Of a stretch of 64,000 nucleotides of DNA, positions 1 to 11,905 are shown piece after piece (the first letter of the stretch is position 1; the number at the start of each line of letters is the position of its first letter). The DNA is from Pseudisothecium myosuroides (Eukaryota > Streptophyta > Bryopsida > Hypnales > Lembophyllaceae): positions 10,915,296-10,979,295 of the forward strand of contig OX637292.1 in the NCBI GenBank assembly GCA_951799445.1, read 5' to 3'. A program made the translations under genes and the position numbers. The notes under the pieces are model-generated. The model did not search any database and was not told where the DNA came from. It saw only the letters and a list, made by a program, of their open reading frames with translations.

Positions 1-690
1 ATTTTTCTCAAATATAAATATTTTCTACAAGCACAAGCGTTTAATTTTATCATTGCATTTCTTATCTAATGAATTGCACAAACATGGTCTTTTTGTGCAT
101 AATGTGTGTTAGAAGAGAGTTTTGCTTAGCTAGTAGATGAGATTCCGTTCCAATGAAGGCTAATGGAGAGCAGACTCCTTTGGTGCTGCAATCTGCCGTG
201 GGACTTTTGCTTGTTTGGGACGCTTCTATCTTAGGCCTGTTCATACAATTGTTAGTTGTCATTAGCTCATGGGGTAGCTTAAAGTATAATTTTTCTAGAA
301 TATGATGCATTTCTATCTTTTTTTGCAAGCACAAGCGCTTAATTTTCAGTCTGTTTATTGTGTAATTAGTTGTACCACCATAGTCTTTTTGTGCACAATG
401 TGTACTGGAAAAAGTTTTCCTTAGCTATTGGATGAGATTCTATTCCAATCAAGCTTGGTGGAGAGCTTATTGTTGCCTTTCTACCATGGGACTTTCGCTT
501 GCTCGGAGTTCAAGCATTTTGCTCATGTAGCTGTTAGTTGTCAACAGCTCATAGGGTAGTTTAAAGTAAGATTTTTCTAGGATATAATGCGTCTCTATCT
601 TTTCTACAAGATTAAGGGCTTAATTTTTTCATTGCATATAATATCTTATGGACTGCATCTTTTCTATTGTAGGGACAGCAAGCTAGGCTA
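1..690. repeat. Tandem repeat, unit about 290 bp, roughly 2.3 copies
   Basis: Three successive blocks begin with nearly the same words (ctacaagcacaagcgtttaa at about 25, then gcaagcacaagcgcttaa at about 326, then ctacaagattaagggcttaa at about 605). Between them the same landmarks recur in order: ctttttgtgcataatgtgt, gatgagattc, gggactttcgcttg and gttagttgtc. Spacing is about 298 then 281 bp, and the third copy decays after about 680. The array probably continues left of the window. No coding potential was found in it. Confidence 0.8.
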
Positions 691-2511
691 AAATCCTTGG
701 TGTTGCCTTTTTTTATGGGATTCAAGAGCTTCCTACTTTCGTCTTTGTAATTTTTAGTTTTGCTTGCTTAGAACACTTCTAGACAATATCACCTACTATA
801 GAGATTAAATATGTAGGAGTATTTTCAGTGGGCAGCTCTAAAATAATGTCATTATTATAAATTATTTATTTTATTTATTTATTTTTTGGTAGCGTGCTTT
901 GCTATTCTGTTTTCAGTAGATTTTTACTTTCACTTGATTTTAAGTAATTTTTGTGCTTCCACATGTATAGGTGATGTTGAAGCGCAACGGAAAATTCTAA
1001 AGCAGTTTGTCAACCACAAGCACATGCTTTGTCTCACAGAGTTTTCTATCCCATGCATATGACGTTGGCTTTTCTTGTTGGGATGTCCATTAGCGTTATT
1101 TGGGACATGTCTCAATGCATTAGGATTGTGACTAGGTGTCAACGGGCAAAAAAAAATTATAATTATAATTATAATTTTTAATAAGTTTGATTTATTCTAA
1201 GGTAAAAAGAGTCAATGAAGTTTGTTAAGTCCATCCTTCAGCCCATCCAGTCGATAGACGGATGTCAATTGGACAAAAAGGTCATCCTCTAGAGGGAAGC
1301 ATCAATTGTCTACTAGACATCCAATCCGTCGGTTGGTTCATAGGGGTATTTGTCTATTATCTATTAGATCAATTACAATTTAGAGGATGGTATAGGATAA
1401 ATTAGGTGAATCCATGGAGATTAGTGTCATACAAAAAATGATTTGCTTGTTTTATATTTGTAATCAACAATATAAAATGATAGATCATAAAAAAAATATA
1501 TATATAAGCTATAAGTTGTAAAAAAATATGATGACACATTTGCTATATACTCAGCTTCTTAACATCTTCTGCCCCTAGTAATATGGACATAATTGGTTGT
1601 ATTAGGCTCTCTTACATTTAGCCGATTGTTGTCAAGTCCTAGTAGTGGGCCTTGTTGGAGCACTCTCAAATCACTATCTTCAGGAATCTCACCATATTCA
1701 TCTACAGTGTCATCAATCAATTTGTCATTGTCGGATGCAAACTTAGACCTCTCCTTCAATTCATAGTCCATCCGTCCGCATAGTGCGTCCACCTAAATTG
1801 TCCATAAAGTCTATCCACAATTCATGTCTGTAATGTCCGTCCGGTACTCCGATGTTTCCGCCTAGAGTCACCGTCCATTTGGATTGCAACTGCTGCCATC
1901 CTGTTTGTTGATTGTAGTAACAAAATTACCCTTGTGGACAAACTTGAAAAGAAATATTTGATTCAAGCGGACGCAGGGTTTGAATCTTGACATATATCTT
2001 GACGTGCCAATGTGACGTGAAGCTAAAACCCTATTGTCTCAATTAAGAGGTTGGAACAAACAACCTAAGATATGTCATATTGAAAGTGCCCGAGTATATT
2101 TGTTGACCTCTTAAAGTATTTTCTCCAAGACGTTGAGTGATTACATCCTCTTAATGTGTGAACTCATTCAAACTCCTCTAGACATTGAATTTCTAATATG
2201 TTGTGGCATAATTGAAAATACGTGTGGCATTAAGGGTTTTTTCAGGTGGAGAGCTTAGACGGAAGGTGTAGTGAGCATGGATTCTTTTTAAGAACACTAT
2301 GATTTAAGAGAATCCAAAATGGGTGAATTTAACCTTAGGAGATACAAACTTTGGAGCAGGGTCACATTAGGACATTAGGATGTCTGTCAAAAATGTTAGT
2401 CTTAAATCGCAGCGTCCGTTAGGATCATGTTTGGATATATATAACCAATATTTTTTTTGTTGAATTGGACAGCTTGTCAGTCAGGTGGACGACCAATTTA
2501 TCCAACCCAAC
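691..2511. other. Gene-free AT-rich spacer
   Basis: No ORF with coding character was found. From about 1,200 to 1,900 the words gtcc, atcc and gacgg are unusually frequent (for example around 1,230-1,340 and 1,760-1,880). They resemble the ingredients of the 21 bp repeat that follows at 2,512, so this may be one decayed repeat-derived block. I could not find terminal repeats bounding it. Confidence 0.4.
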
Positions 2512-2616
2512 GAACTGGCCATCCACCTTGACGAACTGGCCGTCCGTCTTGACAGACTAGTCATCCATCTTGACGTATTGGCCATCCATCTTGACGAACT
2601 GTCCGTCTAACTCAAT
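2512..2616 (+). repeat. Five tandem copies of a 21 bp unit (open heptad reading frame)
   Basis: Five consecutive 21-base units start at 2,512, 2,533, 2,554, 2,575 and 2,596, each close to gaactggccatccatcttgac. Because 21 is divisible by three, the plus strand reads as a seven-residue repeat of the form ELAIHLD for just over four units and then meets a stop. The open frame extends upstream to about 2,464. The leucine spacing is coiled-coil-like. No gene around it is recognisable, so it may be a fragment or a chance open frame in a minisatellite. Confidence 0.75.
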
Positions 2617-3160
2617 AATTTTTTGTTTTGACTATATGCCCACATTTTATCAAAATAGAAAACCCTATTTTGGAGTGAATTCACAATAAGATTTTGCTCT
2701 ATGCCTTGGTCAATACTATCTACAATTGTGGTTGTTTTGGTAACCATGGCTACCCTACTTCAAACACATGTAGCTGTAATAGGTTTTGATAAGATGAAAC
2801 CAAAATATCCATGAGAAAATTGAAGTTGTTTTCCAATGCAAGTTACATCTGGTGGTTCTATTTGGGCTACTGTTTGGTAAGATACTTTGTGTATTAGAGG
2901 GATACATTGCTAGATGTTTGAATTTCCATAAGTTACATACTTTCTTTGACCTCTTATAAAGGTCTCAACTTGTATCATTTGGACACTATAAATAAAAAAA
3001 TTCCATTTTTTAAGCTACGAGAGTGAAGTGCCTTAGTCAATGTGGTTTTATTAATCATGGTGTGCACATTTTACAAGCTTCTGCATACCGTATTCTTTAT
3101 ACATGAGACTCACACAACAATCATCATTGTACTTCATCATGTTCATGATTTGCTATGAAC

Positions 3161-3383
3161 CACTAGAAGAAATTCGGGGGCAACAAGAGATTGTGAGTTA
3201 TCAGGCCTTGGGAACTCTGGGAATGCCCTGGGAACAATAATATTTTTAAAAACATTTTTTCAATTTTATTATTATTGTTTTTAAAATTTTTAAAATTAAA
3301 ATTTTTTTTTAATATTCTGACTGTTCCCAACAGCGGGAACAGCCTTGAAACGGCCCTTTGGAGCCCTCAAATTTATTCTAATG
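3161..3383. mobile_element. MITE-like element with CATTAGA-type inverted ends
   Basis: The left end reads cactagaagaaattcgggggc. The complement of the right end reads cattagaataaatttgaggg, so the termini are imperfect inverted repeats of about 20 bp. The core is AT-rich with GC-rich shoulders (gggaact, gggaacag). Three other elements in the window share these ends (15,122, 41,295, 61,522). I could not define a clean target-site duplication, so the superfamily is open. Confidence 0.6.
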
Positions 3384-3434
3384 AATTAACTGATATTTTG
3401 TGGATGTATATTTCCTCATGATCCATTGAGTGCT

Positions 3435-3825
3435 TAAGAGCAACCCCACAGCAAGGCGCCAAAGGCACTCAACACAGGCAATGGGCGAGCCATGGCTTAG
3501 AAATTGTCCCATGGCGCGCACGCGAAGTGGGAAAATATCCCCGACCACTTCAAAAAATGAAGAGGGCACGGGCAAATGGAGAGCCTTGAACGCGGCTCGC
3601 CAAGCTATTTAATAAGCTTTTGAATCCCACCTTTTGAAAGTTCCTCTTCAAAAGTTGAAGAATTTTTTTTTAAATAATAAAATAAGAAGTATGGTGCACC
3701 TTTTGACCACTTGGCGAGTCTTCCCGTGGAGCCATGACTCCTCAATTGTAATGGCGGTATGCCAAACCACAACAAATCCTTGTTTGGCGCCCTTGTTCCA
3801 CGCGTTAGCTGTGGGGATGCCCTAA
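3435..3825. mobile_element. PIF/Harbinger-like MITE, 385 bp plus TAA target duplications
   Basis: The element spans 3,438-3,822. It begins gagcaaccccacagc and ends gctgtggggatgccc, 15 bp inverted repeats with two mismatches, flanked on both sides by TAA. A 3 bp TWA duplication with GGGCATCCCCAC-like ends is the pattern of PIF/Harbinger MITEs. The interior is partly self-complementary (ggcgagcc and ggctcgcc, catggct and agccatg) and encodes no transposase. Short ORFs on both strands here are by-products of its higher GC content. Confidence 0.7.
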
Positions 3826-6151
3826 GATGAAGACAATGAGATCGAGTGTTGTAAAAATGCTTGAGTGTGAATGTGTCATGTGCAAGTGATGGATAGCTAA
3901 TTGGCATATGCTTTTGTACAAAACAATGTTGAGGATGCAACAAAAACAAGCATACATCTTTCAATCTCAATCACCTTTACTTGCCATGAACTTCTGTCAT
4001 ATTTTTGTTGTTTATGTGTTTTTGGGTGCAACTTCTCTTCTCTGTGTTCTAGGAGTGGTATTAGCATGCCAAATAATGATTGAAGACGAGTTTACAGACT
4101 ACAAATTGGGGCATTTAGTTTTTGAAGATTGCTATCAGAGAATTCTTTATATTTACAATGCATATTTTTGCTCAAATCTCATTAGATTGATCGTAAAGGA
4201 AGTTTTTTTTTGAAGATTCAAGTATTACTTTGGAATCTCATTGTGATTTAGTTAATGTTTAGAAATTCTGAACTTATTCATATGGTGTCCAGAACACACA
4301 TGCTAATATGCATTGGAATCTTCTTCCAATAGGCAATAAAAATTTTGGAAAATTAATTGTACCATCATGCTCCCAAAATCAAAACATGTTGGAGTTTAAA
4401 GGCAAAATAGCAATATATAGTTACAATTTTGAAAAAAAATTTGAAAGATTTTTTATAAAATAAAATAAGCGCACATGAATGATTCTTATATATTTATGCA
4501 TTGAATTAAAAAAATTTCATCATGAATGATTTTGAATCAATAATCATGTATTACCATACCGTTAAAAATTAATATTAAAAAAGCACCGAAAATGAATTTT
4601 TTGTTCCTTTGGAATTGAAATTTGATATGCTTGATGGAGATTGATTAAAAATGCAAGGTTAATTATTTATGACAAAAAAATGCCAATTATACTCTACATC
4701 AACTAAACAATTCTACAAAGGACTCACTTAGAAATGAGTTGTTGCAAGAAAGACCTCTTGTTTTTGTTCCACTGGCAGTTTTGAGCCTTTTGGGGGGGGA
4801 GTACTATAAAATTAGAAAAACATTTAAAAAATAAAATAAAAAAAATATGAAAAATGTATAGTCTTGTAAGAAGAAGGTCTACCATGAAGGAAAAGTCCAA
4901 AAAAATTCTTTAAGTGGGAGAACTAGAAAAGCGCAGAATCGCCAGAAAATAGATACTTGGATGTTTTAATTAGTAAAAAATAGGAAAAACAATTTTCAAA
5001 GAAACTAAAAATTTTCCATTTAGGAAGACTTCATGGTGAAGAGATTCCACCAAAATAATGGTCTAGAAACCATTTTTAATGTTTAGAATTGAGTGCACAA
5101 GGGAGCCCTATTTGCATGAATGTAGAAGACATAAAATAAGATATTTTTAAATTTCCCTTGGTAAAAACATGATTTACTACTATAGAAATACACCATAGAA
5201 ATTTCAGCCCTAAATCATTAAATTTGGGGACTCCATAGTACTCAAAACCCCTAAAACTCAAAACGTGACATATTAACTTCACTGATTTTTAAATATAAAA
5301 TTATTTTTTTTAAATTCTGAAAAATATGAGATATGATTACACTCAAGACAAACATCTCCAATAAAATTTTCAAGTTCATGCAAATTATGCTTCAAAAGTT
5401 ATTGCAAAAGAAAGTTTCAGAACTCCTCTTGTGACAAATAACTAATACAGGTATTTCTTGCAATGATCCAAATGTCCAATGAATGACTTTCTAGGGCCTA
5501 TAGTAACAATGAATGTACCTATTCATCTAGTAATTGAATCATGTTTGGCTAACTACCTTGATTATAAGCTCCATCCATTTGGAGTTTGTATGCAAAAATA
5601 CTTTAAGTGGTACAAGAAGCGTTTTGTTTCTTTATTAAACTCTAAAGAAGTAGTCCTTGAAACTATCAAGTTTCTAAAACAAACTGCTTTTTTGGACCTA
5701 ATAGCAAACCAAATCTAAATGTGAATTGCCAATGTCTTTAAAAATTGCTACTAATTTTTACAGGACGTGACAATTGTTTTTTGCCTGATGAATGATAGAA
5801 AATTCTTTTATGCAGGACAAAATTGCATCTATTCATCTCTAAAATTTTCTATGAAAATAAAAGGCTTTGTATAGTAGTTTGACTTCTAATGAGTGCTTTT
5901 GGATTTTCTTAAACCAATGATTCACACGGTATCCAAAGTGATGATTTCCATAGTCACCAACCATAACATTTAGTAGCATTAGTTAGCTCTCCCTTGACTC
6001 TATAGTGCAGGGTGTGAAATATTCTACACCCAACAACCTCTGCATCCTCTACATGTTCAATAGTTACTGATGAAGGACTGTTGGGTGTAAAATATTCCAC
6101 ACTTTGTACCGTAGAACCAAAGCAGTGCCATTGAATGTTATGACCCGTCCT
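3826..6151. other. AT-rich spacer containing a diverged dispersed repeat
   Basis: No gene is supported; the small ORFs lack coding character. The part at about 5,815-5,960 resembles about 27,280-27,405 (shared words: gtagtttgacttc, aatgagtgcttttg, gattcacacggt), so it belongs to the dispersed repeat inside the element at 27,201-29,245. The rest is low-complexity AT. Confidence 0.45.
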
Positions 6152-6804
6152 TTAACCCCTAAATGCCCAAGGCACCCAATTGGGGTGTCGGTAATAATTT
6201 GAAATTAAATAAAACCTAACTAATTTGCTATTTTTAGAAGTTTATATTTTAAAAAAATCTTTTTGAAGTCTAGTTTTAGCATCAAAAATCCGATTTTGAA
6301 AATGATTGATTATGATTTTTCTATTCAAGATTTTGTGCCAGGGTACCCATTGCAATCTTGACTTTCCATAGTGTTGAGGGCTCTTGGAAATGAGCCTCAA
6401 ATACACTAGATCTTGGAGGAAAAATCACATTAGAAATTCATTTAAAAAAATTGTAGAGTAGACTTTGAGAAGCCATAAATTGATTGGGGTTATGCATGTT
6501 AGGCCCTTTAGCCTCATAATTTTTTGGAGACCAACTTTTTAGATTTGACATGCGAAAAGAGGATTGAAAGATTTCAAATCATTTTCTCAGTTTTAACACC
6601 CTAGTGATCAAACATTATAATCTTTCAATTCATAAGTGATATTGTTGTGTTTTCTTTTTCATGTGATCTCAAACATGTCTAGTTTGAATTTGTACGGTTA
6701 CAACTTTAAGAAAATTAGTAAAACTTACCAAAATGTTGGCTTTTGGTTCAACTTAGAGCAAATTCTTAGAAGTTCAAAAAAGGCCTTGGGCATTTAGGGG
6801 TTAA
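6152..6804. mobile_element. TTAA-flanked inverted-repeat element, type I, copy 1
   Basis: The ends match perfectly as inverted repeats over 22 bp. The left side reads ttaacccctaaatgcccaag and the right side is its exact complement, ending at 6,804. If the TTAA on each side is the target duplication, the element proper starts CCCCTAAATG. The interior is AT-rich without a transposase ORF. It is the same element as 8,466-9,110 in opposite orientation. TTAA duplication with CCC-starting ends fits piggyBac or Sola3 groups (family knowledge); the assignment is inference. Confidence 0.8.
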
Positions 6805-8465
6805 GAGTTGAAGGGTGCTTGCTATTCATGCATCACTCTCTCAATGTTGCTTCAAGGATCCAAATATATATTTTCCAATTGAGTTTATGACTCATTGTAG
6901 GAGTCTATGGAGTGTTGATTTTGGAAATTTATATGACTTTGGTGTTCGGTTTAGGGTTGTCAGCTGGCTCAATCCAAAGCTTCCAACGCCACAGCCTAAA
7001 ACACGCACACCACCAGTCGACACGCACCAAAACGCACACTCCTGCCGACATCTACTTTCTGTTTTTTTTGCAATAGATAAAACTTTTCAATCCAATAGAG
7101 TTAATCGTAAAGTGTGTGCAAGGTGGGACCAGTAGCCGGAGTTTGGGAAAAATACAGGACCAAACTCCCTGGAGCACCCAAACTCAGGTCTAATTGAGTT
7201 TTGGTGTTGTGTTTGTTCAGTTCTTTTCTTAGTTAAACCTTCCTCTGACACAGGTTCAGAAACAAGGGACAACTTTACGATTAACTCTAATGCCAACCAA
7301 TTTTTCTTCCAAAGTTCCAATCCATCCATCACACTCAAAATTGAGCTCAATCACATTACCCACATTGCACACATTGCACGGATTGTGATCTCCAAGAATT
7401 TGAGGCACGGGTCTTGGAGGTCTGTGCTGAGAGCGCAAGTAGGGGAAGGGGGTTCTTTGCAGCCGCAGAAAGTCTCCTTGCAACAGAGTAAGGTAGGAGG
7501 TCCATAAAGCGACCATCTAAGCGCTGAACCTGAATTTTGGGGAGGTAAAACATCTTGAAATATTTTTCAGTAAATTTTCCTTGAAAGACAAGAAGAAATG
7601 GCATCTGGCTCAAGTTGTTTCATATTTTTCGGAGCTTTGTGGAATTAGTTATGAAATTTTGAAGGTGAAAAGCCAAAGGGCTGTAAAAGCGACCACCTCC
7701 TAGAATGTACATCCTTTGTACATTTTGGGAAATTGAAGAAAGCAAAATGTACTTGTGTGTCCTGATCGGTTCAAAATGCCCGGTCGGAGTTCGAGCCTCC
7801 TACCTTACTGAGGGGGAGGGTGTGTCACTTGGGACTGCGTTGCTGCCTCGCGATGCTGACTTTAAGAAGCTGGAGTTGCTTCTCTTCCAAGTAATGCTTC
7901 CTCATTTTACATTCATTGTCAGGAAATCCATTGATAGGGCGTCTCTCTCCAATCAGGAATTGCTAGAGTTTGTAGGTTGTGGCATTGAATGGAATGGAAT
8001 TGGTGTAATTGTTGTGGATGCGGGAATTCTGGATTCTGGAATCCATGGATAGACCATCTCTCTCCCATAGTTTTTGCGAACTCTGTGGGGTTTCACATTT
8101 TCAAAGCTGATGCTGAGGTCTGGACTGGATGCTAGAGTTTCGCTTGCATTTGCTAGGGAATTTCTAGAATTTCAGGCTGTGGCGTTGAATTGAATAGAAT
8201 TGGTGGATGCGGGAATTCTGCTCAACACCACTCCAGAATAGACTCTGTTCAATGAGTGACGAAGAAAATTATTGTTTCTTTGACTCTTTTATGAGGCTTC
8301 CTCCGGCATTGCTCAGCTGCTAGAGAATTTTAGGTTCAAGCTTATACATGTGATTCCTGCTACATGATACTTTGATTGGTTACGTCGGCATTGTCCCTCG
8401 ATTAGGGTTTACGAGTTTCTTACTGTTTTGTGTTTCTTTGTTGTGTTGCGCAGCGGGGAGATAGC
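6805..8465. other. Relic of a TNL-unit upstream region between two inverted transposon copies
   Basis: The block is more GC-rich than its surroundings. From about 7,490 to 7,735 it aligns in the same orientation with about 42,370-42,610, which lies upstream of TNL copy B. Shared words include aggtaggaggt, ttggggaggt, ttccttg and agcttcgtgga-like strings. Downstream to 8,460 there is promoter- or leader-like sequence (attagggtttacgag, pyrimidine-rich runs). An ORF at 7,705-8,052 on the plus strand is open but matches nothing I recognise. I infer a remnant of a further TNL unit whose coding part is gone. Confidence 0.5.
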
Positions 8466-9110
8466 TTAACCCCTAAATGCCCAAGGCCTGTTTTGAGCCT
8501 CTTGGAATTTGCTCTAAATTGAACAAAAAGCCAACATTTTGATAAGTTGAATCAATTTTTTTTGAATTGTAACCGTACAAATTCAAACTAGACATGTCAT
8601 AGATCACATAGGAAAAGAAAACACAACAATATCATTTAAGGATTGAAAGATTATAATGTTTGATCATCAGGGTGTTAAAACTATGAAAATCTTTGAGCTC
8701 TTTTTTAGCATGTCAAATCTAAAAAGTTCAAGACCAAAAAAATATGAGGTTGAAGGGCCTAACAAATATAACCCCATTCAATTTATGACTTCTCAAAATC
8801 TACTCTACAATTTTTTGAAATGAATTTCTAGTGTGAGTTTTTCTCCAAGATCTAGTGTATTTGAGGCTCATTTCCAAGAGCCCTCAACACTACGAAAAGT
8901 CAAGATTGCAATGGGTACCTCTGCACAAAATCTTGAATAGAAAAATCATAATCATTCATTTTCAAAATTGGATTTTTAATGCTAAAACTAGACTTCAAAA
9001 AGAATCTTTCAAAAATATAACCTACTAAAAATAGCAATTTGGTAAGGTTTTATTTAACTTCAAAGTTTCTTCGACACCACATTTGGGTGCCTTGGGCATT
9101 TAGGGATTAA
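8466..9110. mobile_element. TTAA-flanked inverted-repeat element, type I, copy 2
   Basis: It begins ttaacccctaaatgcccaag and ends with the complement, one base changed (tagggattaa). Its interior is the reverse complement of 6,152-6,804. For example, its left interior (gccaacattttgataagttg) corresponds to the right interior of the first copy, and its right interior (gacaccacatttgggtgcc) to the first copy's left. No ORF. The two copies form a long inverted pair around 6,805-8,465. Confidence 0.8.
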
Positions 9111-10964
9111 CTGCAAACGCCAATTTGCCACTTTGAAAGTAAGCACCTGTGGATTGGTTCATGTTGGTGACTCACTTGTTGCCCTTGTATCGAGTCTGCC
9201 CTATGTAAAAATGACGACTTAGTTGAGATGGCATAGAGTCTCCAATTTTTGGCAGAGGGAACTTGACCAAAGATATTGAGTATCAACTCTTTCCATCACT
9301 ATATTGCATTTTAACCAATATGTAGGAGTGTGGGAGATCACTGAATAAAGCTCGCTGGAGAGACCATTTTGAGCGCTACAAGAGCCAAACTCTATTTAGA
9401 TCAATTTGTAATACTACATTTGAATTTCTTATGCAATTATTCAGAGTGGACATTGTAGGATTCTACAAGTGAAAGTAGAGAACTCCATCTCCCATTCAAA
9501 GTTCTGTGGCCGAAGGCATTAGCAGCCAAGTCGTGATTTCTCACACCCAACTTGTGACTTGAAATTCAACCCCAAATTTTGATTGCGATAAATGGTGACA
9601 ACAATATCTATAATGAGCTCAATTAGAGCGAGTTACATGATAGGGTTAATAACACTATAGGTATCATAATACTAAATTTCATAATTAGTGTAGCTTGGTA
9701 CTTGGTACTCGGTCATTTGACAATATAACATATGTGATTTGTTGTTTAGTCAATACATTCAGTTGAAAATTGATCACGTGCTGGCCTGCCCACATGTTTG
9801 TTGTTTGAGTGATCATGAATACCTTGTCCGTTGGCAAGTGGTTGTTGGCCGAAGTTCGTGACAGCTTCCTAATGTGTGTGCACTCGTTGTTCATTAATAT
9901 TCATATGCTGTTACAGAACTAACCAGAGCAGGTTTGAATAGGCTTGAACATCTTCTATGAGCTTGCTTATCAATGTGAGGCAGTTTATGATATTATTTCT
10001 TGGTGTGCAGGAACTGGACTTCTTAATGAAGGAATAAACCATGAAAAGAGTCTAGAAAACTTCATCAAATTGTCCCCCAAGTTGGCTTCACAAAGTTGTA
10101 CCCCTCATACTATTGGGAGTTGAGCACTCAACGAATTCTTGCCATGGAAGCAATAAAGCACTTCGCCTTCGTCCTGCCGATGCGGAATTCATACTTCGGA
10201 TATCTCAAACTCCTCTCAAAAAGGCAAACTGAGAAGGAATCCATCAGAACTTAGACTTATATATATTTCATCATTACTTTCAAACTTCTTGAATTTACAT
10301 CTGATGACGTCCATTACTAAAGCTTGGGAAAGTAGAAATTGAGGTACACTGTCTGAAGAGCTCCCTTCACCTGAACGATACAGAGTTGTTGTAAGAATCT
10401 GCTGGATCAGAAGAGCTGACTAATTTCATGATCTAGGAGGCAAGTTATTCATGGTTGCCATAGATGATTTGATCATGCTTCCGCTTCATTTGAATGTTCT
10501 CGATTTCTTCACCTTCATATGAGTCATATACTTGGAGTTGTATGCTCGCTCATTCATCTTAATGTTTTCTAGTTCAACTCAAACTTTGTGTGCTAACCCA
10601 GACTGTCACATACGTTTTATAAGAACCTGCGACAGGCTAGGGTTGCTTGGCAATTCCGGGTCTTTGGGGGGTATGTTCCTTGTAGCTTAGTTTCATTCAA
10701 TATCATGAGTTCTTCGATCTGATGCGCTTGACGAATGTTTGCTTTTGATCTGACGCGATTGCAGCGAAGGCTTGGAACAAATTCTCTCGTTCACTCGCTT
10801 TTTTCAATATATATCTTACCATTGGTGGAAATCGATTGGAGGCTTTCATTCTCCGGTTCATTTGTGCTGGGAGCTATGATCGTGTTGTACTAACTCAATG
10901 TTACGCAGTACGGACAACTCATTGATGCCAAGGCTTGCACGAGATTTATAGAGAATTGGATTTT
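9111..10964. other. Spacer with weak coding-like patches
   Basis: Mostly AT-rich and without a supported gene. Around 10,010-10,260 on the plus strand an acceptor-like ttggtgtgcag precedes a moderately GC-rich stretch. One frame stays open for about 35 codons (MEAIKHFAFVLPMRNSYFG..., to a TAG near 10,252). I recognise no family. It may be a decayed exon or a noncoding transcript. Confidence 0.3.
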
Positions 10965-11905
10965 TTAACCCCTAAAGGCCCAAGGTCTTTTTTCTGCCAA
11001 AAAACACTGAAAACTGCCATTTTTGTAGCAAAGTATAAAAAAAATTTAAAAATGTTTTTTTTTGAACATCTAACCGTAGGATCTTACACCTAACTAGTAT
11101 GAGAATGTAAGGAAAAATTTTCAGAATTTTTCACCGCACAGATTGCAAGATATCTGCGTTTAAAGTGAAAAAAACAAGTTTTTCAGCACATTGCGGGGCT
11201 AGATTTTTTGGCTTTAAACATTCTTAACTTAAATTTTTTGCACTACAACGTTTTGAGCTTTTAATCTTTATTGTAGAGAATTGAGTTGAGAGTCTAGGAA
11301 AAAAAAAAAAAATTCAAAAAAACTTAATTATCATTCTTAAAAAAATTGTTAAGTAGAAGTAGGTCCAAGATCAAAGGAAAATCTAAAATATTCATATATT
11401 TTAGATGGAATTAAAATGCACTAATCCCAATGGTGAGATTGTTCTAGCAAGTAAATCAGATCATGAAAAAAAAAAATTGAAAAATTTGAAAATTTTCATT
11501 CAGAAATGAATCCTACAAGTTATTTTTTTCAAAAAGATGCTCTAACTGACCAAAAAACAAGAAAATCCATAACTTTCTCATAACATACCCAAATGAAATG
11601 AATCAAAGCTTTCCACATAGGCAAAATATAATCTATCAGAAAAAAAATATTTTAAAAAAAAATTCAAATTTTTGTCCATTTTTTTTCTGCTGCCCGAGCT
11701 GCCCGCCGTCCCCTGTTTTGAGCTTATTTGGTCATAACTATTGTTCCCAGGCACCGATTGTGGAAAAAATTATATTCCCACAAAGCTTATCAGTTTTTCT
11801 ATCTTCAAAAAAAGTTTCAAAAAATCAGGACAAAATTTCAGCCCGTAGGTACCTGCCCGAAATCCCATTTGTCCCCCGAGGGGACAATGGGCCTTTAGGG
11901 GTTAA
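10965..11905. mobile_element. TTAA-flanked inverted-repeat element, type II, copy 1
   Basis: The left end is ttaacccctaaaggcccaag; the right end is its complement (cctttaggggttaa), finishing at 11,905. The interior differs from type I but matches 62,373-63,304 in the same orientation, and 34,108 and 56,761 in reverse. Shared words include aaaactgccattt, taaccgtaggatc, gtagaagtaggtccaagat, aatcccaatggtgagattg and ggacaatggg. No transposase ORF; the 106-codon ORF at 11,598 is low-complexity Phe/Lys/Ser. Confidence 0.8.

Noticed and set aside
6152..6175. CCCTAAA strings at several sites, like plant telomere repeats
   Set aside because: Each occurs once per site, as part of a longer TTAACCCCTAAA inverted end, never as a tandem array, so they are transposon termini and not interstitial telomere sequence.
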